NCBI GenBank assembly: GCA_022508505.1
Contig: JAFLVC010000008.1
Location: 1 to 64,000, forward strand
DNA: 64,000 nucleotides
Source of the DNA: Clostridiales bacterium
GTDB lineage: Bacteria; Bacillota; Clostridia; Christensenellales; Pumilibacteraceae
Direction of reading: 5' to 3'
In this document: in pieces, positions 53,001-61,848 of the stretch
Position numbering within the stretch: the stretch's first letter is position 1
Layout: each line of letters opens with the position of its first letter
Program-made: the position numbers and the translations under genes
Notes under the pieces: model-generated
Seen by the model: the letters and a program-made list of their open reading frames with translations, nothing else
Told to the model about the DNA's origin: nothing
Database searches by the model: none

Positions 53001-56000
53001 ACCGTGTCGTACTCGGGCTCGGAATAAATCTTTTCTTTTATCTCGGCAAGCTCGTCGAGAATGGTTTGCAAGCTGTCGGGGCCTTCCGCCGCGCCGCTTT
53101 CCGCAATCTCTTCGCCGTTGCCGTCGAGTCGCGCCTTGATGTCGGCAATGTCTGCGGCAAGCGCATCGAGCGAACCGATAGAAAGTGTTTCGATAATACT
53201 GTTGAGTTTGTCGTTTACGGCGTCAAGCTCGCCTACTTCGACGGAGCCGACGCTACCGCCTTCGGCGTCGTCGATGTCGACATGGCGCTCGTCAATCTTT
53301 TGACGGATATGCTGTATATCCTCTTGCGACTGCGAAAGCGCATTGAGCATGTCGAGAAGGAGCGCCGTATTGTCGCGCACGAGAACAACGTCTTCCTTGA
53401 GCGCCGCAACGTCCTCTTCCAAGGGATTGGGTTGCGCCTCTTGCGCCTCGGCAAGCTCTTCTTCCGCGGCGGCCTGCGCTTCGGCGGCGTTCATGCGCTC
53501 TACGATGTCGTTGAGCTTTTCGGAAAGCGGCATCAACGTGTCGATAATGACCGCAACGTTGTCCTTGGTGGCGCCGACGTCGTCCGAAACGGCTGTCAAC
53601 AGCTCGATGTGCGACGAGATGTCGTCGAGATAACTGTACAGCTTGTCGAGCTCGTCGGCGGACTTGTCGCCTTCCTCATCAAGCGGCACCTCTTCCTTTT
53701 CGAACATTGCGGCTTCGGTCTGTTCGCGAATGTAAGCGATGTCGTCAAGCAGCTTCTGCCTGTCTATCATCGCAGCTTCGGAGTTGAGCGAAGTCTGTTC
53801 CGTAAGAGAGAGTACGTCGTTTCTGAGCTGCTCTACTGCCTCGCCTAACGGCAAGTTTTCGAGAAGCTCGCTAAGCCGAGCGACGGAATCGTGCGCGGCC
53901 TGCGTTTCCGCGAGTATTGCCTGTGTGTCGGCAAGCGTGCTCTCTTTTGCGTCGAGCACTGCGTCGATTACAGGGGCGTTGTCGACAACCTCGCTTATCT
54001 TTGCAATGGAATCCTGCAACGCCTGCGTTTCGACAAGTATGCTGTCCTTCGCTTCGGCAACCGCCTGAACGGCAGGAGAATTTTCGAGAAGTTCGCCGAG
54101 CCGAGCGACGGAATCATGCGCGGCCTGCGTTTCCGCGAGTATTGCCTGTGTGTCGGCAAGTATAGCCTGCGTATCGGCGAGTATGCCTTCTTTTGCTTCC
54201 GTTATGGTCGCGGTAACCGCGGGCGACTCGCCGAGACGTGTTATGATGTTAGTCTCGGTCTCGATGAGCGCGTTTGAAAGATCCTCGTACAGCTTGTCGC
54301 ACTGTGCGGAAATTTCGTGCGTGAGTGCTTCGAAGCGCTCGCCCAAGAACACCGACTGCTCGCCGTTGTCCACTGTTCCCGCCATTCCGAGAACGTCGGC
54401 ACGCAAGTCGTTTATTTGATTGATAATCAACTCGTGCTCGTCGAGCTTGTTGCGAATGTATGCAAGGTCCTCGAGCGTCCGCTCGATTTCCTCGTCGGTC
54501 ATACCGGCGGGCGCCTGTTCCTCGGCCTCGGACACAGCTTCCGCTACGGGCTCCGCAGGCTCTGCCGCGGGTGCGGGCGCGGGCTGTTCCGCGAGTTTTT
54601 CGGAAATATTAATGAGCTTTTCGGCTATATCGACGTAGTTTGCTCTGATCTCGCCGATCGCTTCGGCAAGGCCTTCTGTGCCGGTGTTTTCGGTAAGCTT
54701 GGCGGCAAGCTCGTCAATCGCTTCGAGAATGACGGCAAGATCGCTTTCGTCGCCCACATTAACGGGCGCGTCGGCAACGAACTCGCCTGCAGGCTCGGCG
54801 GCTTTCTCTTTCTCGACGCTTTCGGTGTTCTCTACGGCCGCGGGCCTATCAAGGATAGCGGCCTTGAGCTCGGCAAGCTTTGAGAATATGTTCTCATCGT
54901 CGATAGAGTGCGTCGCCTTGTACGTCTTGGGAAGCTCAATCAGCGGGAGCGACAAAATATCGCACACCTTGAGCTCGGCAAGCTTGGCTATCTTTGACCT
55001 TATTTCGTCCTCGTCGCGTTTTTCGCCGATAAGAGCATCCGTTATTTCGACAAGCTTTTTGCTGTTGAGCTTTTCATTCTTTTTGTTTTGAATGACGTTG
55101 AGCTCGGCAATGAGATTGGAAACATAGTCAACTATCTCGTCGATATTCACGCCGCTTAGCTTTTCTGCAATATTGAAGAAACGCTCGGCGCTGTCGCGCA
55201 TTGCGGTAGTAATCGACGAATCGCCGGCTTCTTGGCAATACGCTACGATGTCCGCAAACCCCTGACGGGTAACGGGCGCCGAAGCGAGTTCTTCTATAAG
55301 CGCGTTGGTCGCTTGAATCAAATCGACTGCGTCCGGCTCGGTGCATTCGGAAAGCTTCTTCGAATACGCCGTAACCGCCGCAAGTTTTTCTTTATATCCT
55401 ATCTGCGAGTGAACGTCGTAATTGAGCTTCTTGAACTCGTTGACAAGCTCGCAAAGCGTCCTTGTGCGATTTACAACCGCGGCAGAAGAAGAACCGAGAA
55501 GGCTCCTAATTTCATAGAGCTGACGTAACAGCTCGCTCGCGGAAATATCGCTGCCACCGCCCTCGACAACTACCGGAGATGACGCGGCGGGCGCGGCAGA
55601 CGCGCCGCCGGCAGCGAGCACTTCTTTAAGCGATGCAATGTCGCTCGCAAGCTTTGCTACGGCTTCGTCGTTAATTCCGCTCAAATCGGCGTTGTGAACG
55701 GCCTTTTTGACAGACGAAAGCGCACGGTTAATCTCGTCCATGGACGGACGTTCCTCAACCTGCTTTTTAAGCGCGGCGATCTCGCTTATAATGTGAGCGT
55801 CGGTATCGCGCATTGCGCGCAAAACCGCCTCGTTTATAGAGAGAAGCTTATCAACGTCGAGAGATTGGTTATCGCCCTCAGAGTTAGCAGATTCTTGAAG
55901 TTGTTCCTGCTCACTTTGAGGGCTTGACGCGTTTTTTAGTAGATCGTCTATACGATCCTGCAAACGCCTTATCTCAGCGTTATGTTGCGATTCCGCAAAC

Positions 56001-56482
56001 TTTTGATCGCGCGCCATGTCCTCTTTGATGCGGGTAAGTTCCTTCTGCATCTCGAGGCTGCTGTTGTTCTTGGCGATCTCGTCGCGTAACCGAGATATCT
56101 CGTTGTACATGACAACCTCGCTGCCCGCCGAGGGAACGGAAGGCATCGGTTGATAAATGTACTGAGGTATCATAGGAGGAGGAGGCGCGTAAGGCTGCTG
56201 AGACTGAACGACAGTCGACGGGGCCTGCATACCACGCTTGAGTTCTGCGATTTCGTCGAGAACTTTGTTCAGACGGTCGTCGTAGTAATCGTCGTTGTAA
56301 CCGTCCTCTTCGTCACCGTAGTCCTCTTCGTCGTCGTAGTCCTCTTCGTCATCGTATTCCTCGTCGTCGTAATCGTCGTAGTCATCGTCCTCGTCGTCGT
56401 ACTCTTCGTCGCGGTCGATAACTTCTTCTTCGATTATTTCTTCGTCATCGAGAGAAAAGGTTGTCTTTTCCTGGTTTTCCAT
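50030..56482 (-). CDS. Giant coiled-coil protein with acidic N-terminus and H1-like tail
   Basis: A 2150-residue soluble protein that I do not recognise. Residues about 15-70 are almost only Asp, Glu and Tyr. From about 70 to 1990 it is a long coiled coil with repeated heptads of the type LxEIRDEIAQLR and several internal repeats. About 2000-2045 is a Lys/Ala/Pro-rich segment (KKAAPKAGG, KRGPKPGAKK) like histone H1 tails, which could bind DNA. A folded C-terminal domain (about 2085-2150: QVANKLVIEQLVEQLG, VRKLANQLVLNKLRGRL) closes it. GAGGAACATTT precedes the ATG at 56482. It follows two giant membrane proteins and probably acts with them; a scaffold or nucleoid tether is possible. Confidence 0.75.
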   Translation of the reverse strand: MENQEKTTFSLDDEEIIEEEVIDRDEEYDDEDDDYDDYDDEEYDDEEDYDDEEDYGDEEDGYNDDYYDDRLNKVLDEIAELKRGMQAPSTVVQSQQPYAPPPPMIPQYIYQPMPSVPSAGSEVVMYNEISRLRDEIAKNNSSLEMQKELTRIKEDMARDQKFAESQHNAEIRRLQDRIDDLLKNASSPQSEQEQLQESANSEGDNQSLDVDKLLSINEAVLRAMRDTDAHIISEIAALKKQVEERPSMDEINRALSSVKKAVHNADLSGINDEAVAKLASDIASLKEVLAAGGASAAPAASSPVVVEGGGSDISASELLRQLYEIRSLLGSSSAAVVNRTRTLCELVNEFKKLNYDVHSQIGYKEKLAAVTAYSKKLSECTEPDAVDLIQATNALIEELASAPVTRQGFADIVAYCQEAGDSSITTAMRDSAERFFNIAEKLSGVNIDEIVDYVSNLIAELNVIQNKKNEKLNSKKLVEITDALIGEKRDEDEIRSKIAKLAELKVCDILSLPLIELPKTYKATHSIDDENIFSKLAELKAAILDRPAAVENTESVEKEKAAEPAGEFVADAPVNVGDESDLAVILEAIDELAAKLTENTGTEGLAEAIGEIRANYVDIAEKLINISEKLAEQPAPAPAAEPAEPVAEAVSEAEEQAPAGMTDEEIERTLEDLAYIRNKLDEHELIINQINDLRADVLGMAGTVDNGEQSVFLGERFEALTHEISAQCDKLYEDLSNALIETETNIITRLGESPAVTATITEAKEGILADTQAILADTQAILAETQAAHDSVARLGELLENSPAVQAVAEAKDSILVETQALQDSIAKISEVVDNAPVIDAVLDAKESTLADTQAILAETQAAHDSVARLSELLENLPLGEAVEQLRNDVLSLTEQTSLNSEAAMIDRQKLLDDIAYIREQTEAAMFEKEEVPLDEEGDKSADELDKLYSYLDDISSHIELLTAVSDDVGATKDNVAVIIDTLMPLSEKLNDIVERMNAAEAQAAAEEELAEAQEAQPNPLEEDVAALKEDVVLVRDNTALLLDMLNALSQSQEDIQHIRQKIDERHVDIDDAEGGSVGSVEVGELDAVNDKLNSIIETLSIGSLDALAADIADIKARLDGNGEEIAESGAAEGPDSLQTILDELAEIKEKIYSEPEYDTVEEILSLRDDVKAARIVDQNDVSGELEAIKNELASISSGSVLDEIRALRDDIVAIAGGAVGEGNSTPTDGELNLVLSEIVSLRDEVFAFKDEVLGATGAEQQPTEEQFEAQEAEDAALATSILDEIGELRSAQLALTDSIEELKDAISRRTTIAPDPEADGEEAVVAQASNELNVVLDEIINLKSDIDGINERIPSESIDLLNRQIEEIHSRLDSMAVAQAPVDLTAIADRIEEIGAAVDSLRLEKENSEPTEAYGTEEQAVEGGEATVALAESLENLRVDIEDVKAAIATMAAPAVGDEIAELRAEIDNLRAENEALRQAQSDAVATELAELKNAIHDMALSAPTQTADGDTSYAALIDEIKDLKEQVMAQAQPAVMPLEETLGEIRDEIAQLRSLTTVEAQAPEVGGLAEALGEIRDEIAQLRSLSAVEAQATESAPLGDSLDEIRDEIAQLRSLTTVAAERGESVELAALRDELAELKGTVTSFGNMFGLAEDVTSIKATVRTLKDEPDLGVMSEILALRDEFQSLREQIEDVKRIAAQTDKQADEHILSEVQSLRDQLFAISMANVNDAASGESNYESYNNIILDEIASIRDQIDATGSSDDIKAVTDEIAQLKASISKREELFDKLAGKVAKLDSDATHNKILEELASLRAELANQREADLTTLNFMSEMAQLLERQNSFIAQNATGSKLSDEIESLKAEMAASDAVAQEVAKLRETMLQSGNAADNETILAELAELREELGRGKPSGDNERVILQEIARMRDEITALAAREGARPSADKGVQSADELADSLSVLKEQLNEIAGIIEPEQKPKATRKKAAPKAGGAKRGPKPGAKKSATGAKRGRKPGQKSKPKASDAVVTPTEEISVQAAPIDDFDAKVNEEIASLGGEGMSLNINAVPTTTEAMDVADKLAQQVANKLVIEQLVEQLGDDGMTEEEVDEILRELPIELTTVALNDQSDRVRKLANQLVLNKLRGRLNRPDDEE
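51631..51850. repeat. Three 90-bp repeats in the giant coiled-coil gene
   Basis: The plus-strand word TGAGCGAACGGAGCTGTGC begins at 51631, 51721 and 51811, exactly 90 bp apart, encoding three near-identical 30-residue units built on EIRDEIAQLRSL. A second repeated block (TQAILAETQAAHDSVARL type) lies at about 53850-54180. Confidence 0.85.
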
Positions 56483-56629
56483 AAATGTTCCTCGCATTTT
56501 TTAGTGGGGTTTTATGCGGCGTACCGCCGTATTATCCGTAAACGGATTTATACCTGTAGTCTGCGGCAGAGCCGCGGTTGTGCATTGCTGCACTTTTAGC
56601 ATTTGCCGAATCGTGTCGATTTAGCCGTA

Positions 56630-59600
56630 TTATCTGCGCGGCGGGCGTGCGCCGGGACGTGCGCCCGGTCTCGCTCCGGGACGGCGTGCCGCGCCGTTTG
56701 CCGGCCTTGCGCCAGGTCTTGCACCCGGCCTTGCGCCGGGACGTGCGCCCGGCCTTGCGCCCGGTCTCGCTCCGGGTCTTGCGCCCGGCCTCGCCTTTTT
56801 CCGAGGCACACGGTTGACGCGCTCGGTGACCTTTCTGACGACGCGCTGCGGCTTCTTGGCGTTTTCTGCCTTGAGCGTAGCAACCTCGCCGGCGTGCTGA
56901 ATGTCGTCCATGGTCTTGTTGTAGAAGTCCATGAGCTCGACAGAGCCTTTTTCGTCCTCGTCGAATGTCAACTGCATAGTGTAGAGCTGTTCGCGCAGGT
57001 TCTTCGCGTCCTCGTCGCCCTTGATGTCCTTCATACGCTCGCGTATGACGACAATCTTTTCCTTGCGAGCCGCGACCTTTGCGGCAATCGCTTCCTTGCG
57101 CTCGTTCTCGGACTTGAGGCGCTCTTCCTCTTCCTGCTTTGCCTTCTCTTCTTCGAGGCGCTTGGCTTCAGCCTCCTCCTCGGCCTTACGTCGCATTTCC
57201 TCAATCTCTTCCTGAGCCTTGCGCTTTGCTTCTTCGGCCTCTGCCTCAGCAGCTTCCTGCGCCTCGCGACGAGCGCGTTCCGCGGCTTCTTCGGCCTCGC
57301 GCTTAGCAGCTTCAGCGGCTTCCTCGGCCTCGCGCTTAGCAGCTTCAGCGGCTTCTTCTGCTTCGCGTCTTGCGGCTTCAGCGGCTTCTTCGGCCTCGCG
57401 CTTTGCGGCTTCAGCAGCTTCCTCGGCCTCACGTTTGGCGGCTTCAGCAGCTTCTTCGGCTTCGCGTCTTGCGGCCTCTTTAGCTTCCTCGGCCTCGCGC
57501 CTTGCGGCCTCTGCGGCTTCTACGTCGGCGCGAGCCTTTTCTTCGGCTTCGCGTTTGGCGGCTTCGGCCTTTTCAATAGCTTCCTGTGCAGTGCGTTCTG
57601 CTTCCGCTCTCGCCTCATCGGACGCACGTGCGGCGTCGATCTTGGCCTGTTCGGCGTCGTTCTTAGCCTGTTCGGCGGCAAGACGGGCTTGCTCGGCCTC
57701 GTTCTTGGCCTTTTCGAGATGCTTCTTGAGGTTTTCCGCCTCTATCTTCTTCTGGTCTTGGCTGATTACGCCGCTGCCCGAAGTGATGAGGTCGAGCGGA
57801 TCGGTGTCGGCAAGCACGTCGTACTTGGCGGAAGCGGCCATGAACTCGGCGTTGACTTCCTCGAGCTTGGCGCTCGCCTCGCCGACGCGTTCGTCGTACT
57901 GGGCCTGCGCTTCGATCTTGCGCTTGGTGCCCTCGACGTTCAGCTCCTCTATCTTCTGCTTGATTTCCTCGACCTTGTCGGCCTTATCGCCCTGATCGAC
58001 CATGAGAATAAGCTTTTCGTCCTCGGACGCGGCTTCCATCTGCGCGTTGATTTCGTTGAGCTCGTTCTGAGCCGCTTCGAGCTCTTCTTCGAGCTGCTGC
58101 ATATCGGAAGCGATTTCCATGGCTATCATCGTCATATCGCCCGCAGAAGCTGTGATATCGTCGAGCTCTGCCTGAGCCGCAGCGACGGCGGCTTCCGCAA
58201 GCTCGCGATCCTTTTCGCGCTTTGCCTTCAAAGCTTCGAGCTCGATCCTGCCGATAACGAGGTCTTCGTTCGAAATAACTTCCTCGAGCGGAACTTCGTT
58301 CTTCGTGCAGAACTCGTTTGCCCTGCGGCGCTGTGCCGTAAAGTCAAGATTGAGCTCGGAACGACGTTTTGCGGACTTGGTCGTCTCGCGGTCGATCTCC
58401 GAAAGGCGGGTATTGATTTCCGCAATGCGGGTATTGAGCTCGCTGATAAGAGCAAAATCCTTGGCGCCGAGAATGCGCGACTTGGCGTCGGCAAGCTCTT
58501 CTTTGAGCGATGCACGCTCCTTTTCGAGCAGTTCGTTGGCGCTGTCGATGCTGCGCATCTCGTAGTCGGTGTTGTTGACAGCTTCGAGCATAGGCCTGAG
58601 TTCTTCAAGCTTGGCATCGAGTTCCTGACGCGCCTTGACCTTAGCCAAGCGATCTTGATACGCCTCGAAGTTGGCTTTCGCCTTTTCATATTCCGCGACT
58701 GCACTCGTCTGCTCGGTAAGCTTTTGCTCTTGCGTGCTGCTGAGATAGCTCATGAACTCCCCGAGCTGTGCACCGCCGCCGACCATAATCTCGAGCTCGG
58801 CGCGCAGTTTTGCGAGGTTGTCGAGGTTGCGCGACTTCTTGGTCTCTGCCGTGCTGATATCGCGCGTAATCTTGTCCTTTTCTTTCTGCTTGGCGGAAGC
58901 AAGCTTGAATTCGAGATCCTCGATCTGTTTGGCGAAGTCTTCGTCGTCCTTTTCCGCTTTCGCAATCTTTTCGCGCAGAGCGTCTTCCGCGCTCTTGTTC
59001 TTGTCGACCTCTTTCTGAATCTTTTCGATACGAATGCGGAGCTCGGCAAGTTCTTTTTCCAATATAGTATTGCGGTGCTCTGCATTGTTGAGAGCGGTCT
59101 CCTCGGGCGAAACGTCGAGCTCGATCTTTTCCGCCGAGAACTCGTCGTCCACTGCAGGCTCGACGTAGAGCGGCGCGTACGGATCGAAGTCGAGCGTGAA
59201 CGCTTCCTTCGGCGCCTCTTCGACCACCTCTTCCTGCGCTTCGGCAGACTCGGAAGCGGCGGGCTTCTTGCTCGCGCTCGTCTCGCTCATGACAGCCTCG
59301 TCCATAGGCATGGGCGACTTGTAGCGCTCTATTATGCGCTTCTTCTCTTTTTCGAGCTCGCGCGCCTGCAAATCCTTGGACTTGAAGAACGTGCGGCGAA
59401 CCATGCCCTTCGGCTCGTACTTCTCGGTGAAGATGCGCTCGAGAAGCTCTTCGTCGCTAATATATTTTGCGATGAGCTCGTCGTAATTCTCACCCGAATC
59501 CTTAGGCGCGGAGGTTGCCGTGGGCTCGCTCGCAGAGCTTTCCGTAGAAGCCGCCGACGAGGAGTCCGCAGAAGTAGACGACGAAGAAGATCCTGCCGCG

Positions 59601-61834
59601 AGCTGCAATGCGTCGGACGGCGCCGGTGCGGCCGCACCGCCTGCACCGAGTAGCATTTGCCCGCCTTCAGCCGACGGCGCCGCCGGTTGAGTTGCAAGGC
59701 GCTGCTGTGCCTGCGTCGCCGCTATCGTCGAATTGAGCTTGACGATGTACGACGAAACGGGCGCCTGCGTAGCGGCCTCGTCCTGTCTGCGCTTGGAAAT
59801 GGCGCGTATAAACAGCCACACAATCAACAGGACAATGCCTATCGCGCCGATTATCATGGCGGCGATTATGAGCCAAACCTCCCATTCTTCGAAGTTGCTC
59901 CAAATACTGCCCGCTTCTACGTCGATATTTATGTCGTTGGAAGTGAGAATGAGCGTCTGACCGCTTGTATTGGTAAACGTCATTTCGATAGACACCTGCG
60001 TCGTGCCCTTTATCTTTTTGACGTTGGGTTTAAGCGTCAGTTTGTTGTTTCTGAGCGTGGCGTCAAGCTGATCCTTGTTGTTGGACTTGACGTCGGTCAT
60101 GATGTAGTTTGCGTCACGGAGCTGTTTGAACAGGTTGGACGTTCTGATATTGTACGATACGGCGCTCTTGCCCTCTATCGAAGGTATGACGACAGAATAT
60201 GCGCCGTCGCCGATAACCGAAACGAGAACGGACATCGTGAGATAGCCCTGACCCTCGACATAATATCTGATGCTGAAGGTTATGGCATATTGGTTGTTTT
60301 TGAGTCCTACTACCTTGTACGCCGAAGGATACAAATTCATGTCCGGCTCGGTGTCGTAAAGCTCGAGAATGTAGTCGCTGCTCTCCGATCCGACGGTGGT
60401 GTTTCCGGCGTCAAACGTCATGCTTACTCTTCTTCCGTCCATTTCCGAAGGGAAGCTGTAATCGACGAGGTCTGAAGGACGAATGATGATAGAGCCGTAG
60501 CCCTCAGCCGCAACAGTCTTGCGGTCGATGGGGTCGCCATCTTTGTTCTTATACGTTACGTTGCTGCCGCCGCCGTTGTAATCGCAGACGTTGCCCGACG
60601 TAACGGTCAGGTTGAGATAGGACGAAGGTATCGCCTTCTTCTGCGGCTTGTCGGCGCGGAACTTGACAGGTATGAGTATCGAAGCCGTCGTCCTCGACGG
60701 ATCCTCGACGGTGCCGAGCTCTATTTGAATGTTGTGCGTTTCTGCCCAGAACTTGTCGACGTTGTAACTGCCGTCGAAGCTCTTACGGTCCTGAACATAT
60801 TTGGATACAATCTCGCTCGAAAGGCTGAGAGTTGTCGAAATGGACGGCGAATGCAGTCTGCTGCTTGTCGGGTTGTTCTTGGCCGTGTCGGTGAACAGCT
60901 CGATAGAGGTGCCCTCAATCTGCAAATTCCTGACTACGAGGTTGTCCGCCGAATAAACCTGCCAAAGCGGTGATCCGGCAATGACCGAGCCGTCATCGGC
61001 ATTGTACGCCATTCTAACCGGCTTGGTGTAGTTCATCGTTTTCATATCGCGGGTGTACAAAACTCTTCCCACGAGGTAGTCGGAAAGCTTGAACTGCCAA
61101 TCGCTGTAGTTATTTATTGTAACGAGGTATTCGGGCGGATTATCAACATCGACGTTGGCGGTAGCCATAGCGCCGACGCGGATAAATTTGAAGTTGTCGC
61201 CGTTTTCAAACGGAACGCCGCCTTTGTCGTTGCGTTGCGCAAACGTGTCCTCGACGATCACTTTGAAGTACACGGGAACGGAATCCGTTGCACTTTCGAA
61301 TTCGTAGCTGTTGTGCAAAACGACCGAAAAACGAACGCCCTTTTCGGCGCGCGTCTTAGCGAGCGCCGTGACGACAAGGTGGCTCGGATCGCCTTCGTCG
61401 ACCTTGACGTCGATTTCCGTGCAGTCGTAATAAATAGTGCTAGCATCGAAATAGTATGACTGACCGGATGTCGACTTGCTCGTTTTGTGAAGATTGTCAT
61501 ACGCACCGATAACAGCTCGCGCATTGATGTAGCGAACTTTAAGATGCTGCGAATTATTCTTTATAAAATCGTTTCTGTCTTCGATTGAGTCGTAGTTTTC
61601 ATCGCCGTGGGTGCGGTTGAGCGAGTTGTCGCTTGCGTCCCTGCCGTTGACGTCCATGACGAGCTCTACGTCGGGGGTTCCGTTGATGTCGCCGGCGTTG
61701 TTGCCCTCACCCTTGTTGTCTGCGGCAAACGCTACAAAAGCATTGATAACGTTCATCACGATAGCAACCGAAATGAGTGCGGCGAGCGCGAGAATAACAG
61801 GTATAAACTTGCGTATCTTCATTGACTTTTGCAT
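56630..61834 (-). CDS. Giant membrane protein with ectodomain and 11-mer coiled-coil tail
   Basis: A 1734-residue protein that I do not recognise. A signal peptide (1-38, cleavage after AFA likely) leads to an extracytoplasmic region (about 39-650) with beta-rich, Ig-like character. One membrane helix at about 655-681 is followed by a Ser/Ala-rich linker and a cytoplasmic coiled coil (about 780-1690). Residues about 1435-1530 are eight 11-residue repeats of type AAKREAEEAAE; the end is a run of ARPG repeats. AAGGAGG lies nine bases before the ATG. It starts 14 bp after the next membrane gene and precedes the giant coiled-coil gene, so all three are likely one operon. Confidence 0.75.
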   Translation of the reverse strand: MQKSMKIRKFIPVILALAALISVAIVMNVINAFVAFAADNKGEGNNAGDINGTPDVELVMDVNGRDASDNSLNRTHGDENYDSIEDRNDFIKNNSQHLKVRYINARAVIGAYDNLHKTSKSTSGQSYYFDASTIYYDCTEIDVKVDEGDPSHLVVTALAKTRAEKGVRFSVVLHNSYEFESATDSVPVYFKVIVEDTFAQRNDKGGVPFENGDNFKFIRVGAMATANVDVDNPPEYLVTINNYSDWQFKLSDYLVGRVLYTRDMKTMNYTKPVRMAYNADDGSVIAGSPLWQVYSADNLVVRNLQIEGTSIELFTDTAKNNPTSSRLHSPSISTTLSLSSEIVSKYVQDRKSFDGSYNVDKFWAETHNIQIELGTVEDPSRTTASILIPVKFRADKPQKKAIPSSYLNLTVTSGNVCDYNGGGSNVTYKNKDGDPIDRKTVAAEGYGSIIIRPSDLVDYSFPSEMDGRRVSMTFDAGNTTVGSESSDYILELYDTEPDMNLYPSAYKVVGLKNNQYAITFSIRYYVEGQGYLTMSVLVSVIGDGAYSVVIPSIEGKSAVSYNIRTSNLFKQLRDANYIMTDVKSNNKDQLDATLRNNKLTLKPNVKKIKGTTQVSIEMTFTNTSGQTLILTSNDINIDVEAGSIWSNFEEWEVWLIIAAMIIGAIGIVLLIVWLFIRAISKRRQDEAATQAPVSSYIVKLNSTIAATQAQQRLATQPAAPSAEGGQMLLGAGGAAAPAPSDALQLAAGSSSSSTSADSSSAASTESSASEPTATSAPKDSGENYDELIAKYISDEELLERIFTEKYEPKGMVRRTFFKSKDLQARELEKEKKRIIERYKSPMPMDEAVMSETSASKKPAASESAEAQEEVVEEAPKEAFTLDFDPYAPLYVEPAVDDEFSAEKIELDVSPEETALNNAEHRNTILEKELAELRIRIEKIQKEVDKNKSAEDALREKIAKAEKDDEDFAKQIEDLEFKLASAKQKEKDKITRDISTAETKKSRNLDNLAKLRAELEIMVGGGAQLGEFMSYLSSTQEQKLTEQTSAVAEYEKAKANFEAYQDRLAKVKARQELDAKLEELRPMLEAVNNTDYEMRSIDSANELLEKERASLKEELADAKSRILGAKDFALISELNTRIAEINTRLSEIDRETTKSAKRRSELNLDFTAQRRRANEFCTKNEVPLEEVISNEDLVIGRIELEALKAKREKDRELAEAAVAAAQAELDDITASAGDMTMIAMEIASDMQQLEEELEAAQNELNEINAQMEAASEDEKLILMVDQGDKADKVEEIKQKIEELNVEGTKRKIEAQAQYDERVGEASAKLEEVNAEFMAASAKYDVLADTDPLDLITSGSGVISQDQKKIEAENLKKHLEKAKNEAEQARLAAEQAKNDAEQAKIDAARASDEARAEAERTAQEAIEKAEAAKREAEEKARADVEAAEAARREAEEAKEAARREAEEAAEAAKREAEEAAEAAKREAEEAAEAARREAEEAAEAAKREAEEAAEAAKREAEEAAERARREAQEAAEAEAEEAKRKAQEEIEEMRRKAEEEAEAKRLEEEKAKQEEEERLKSENERKEAIAAKVAARKEKIVVIRERMKDIKGDEDAKNLREQLYTMQLTFDEDEKGSVELMDFYNKTMDDIQHAGEVATLKAENAKKPQRVVRKVTERVNRVPRKKARPGARPGARPGARPGARPGARPGARPGARPANGAARRPGARPGARPGARPPRR
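56640..56800. repeat. 12-bp tandem repeats encoding ARPG
   Basis: A GC-rich array encodes about twelve copies of Ala-Arg-Pro-Gly, interrupted once by ANGAAR, at the extreme C-terminus of the 1734-residue protein. Such arrays expand and contract easily. Confidence 0.85.
57219..57530. repeat. 33-bp tandem repeats encoding an 11-residue helix unit
   Basis: Eight copies of a 33-bp unit encode AA(K/R)REAEEAAE. An 11-residue (hendecad) period gives a straight or slightly right-handed coiled coil, as also seen in group 3 LEA proteins. Confidence 0.85.
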
Positions 61835-61848
61835 GATGTCTGCCCTCC

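Noticed and set aside
50204-53848. 1214-codon open frame on the plus strand, antisense to the giant coiled-coil gene
   Set aside because: Its length follows from the Glu/Lys/Ala/Leu-rich codon use of the real gene. The product is a Cys/Arg-rich sequence with no family resemblance and no ribosome-binding site.
56603-59653. 1016-codon open frame antisense to the 1734-residue protein gene
   Set aside because: It is produced by the repeated EAAEAAKR and ARPG codons read backwards. The sense strand has a signal peptide, a membrane helix and a coiled coil.
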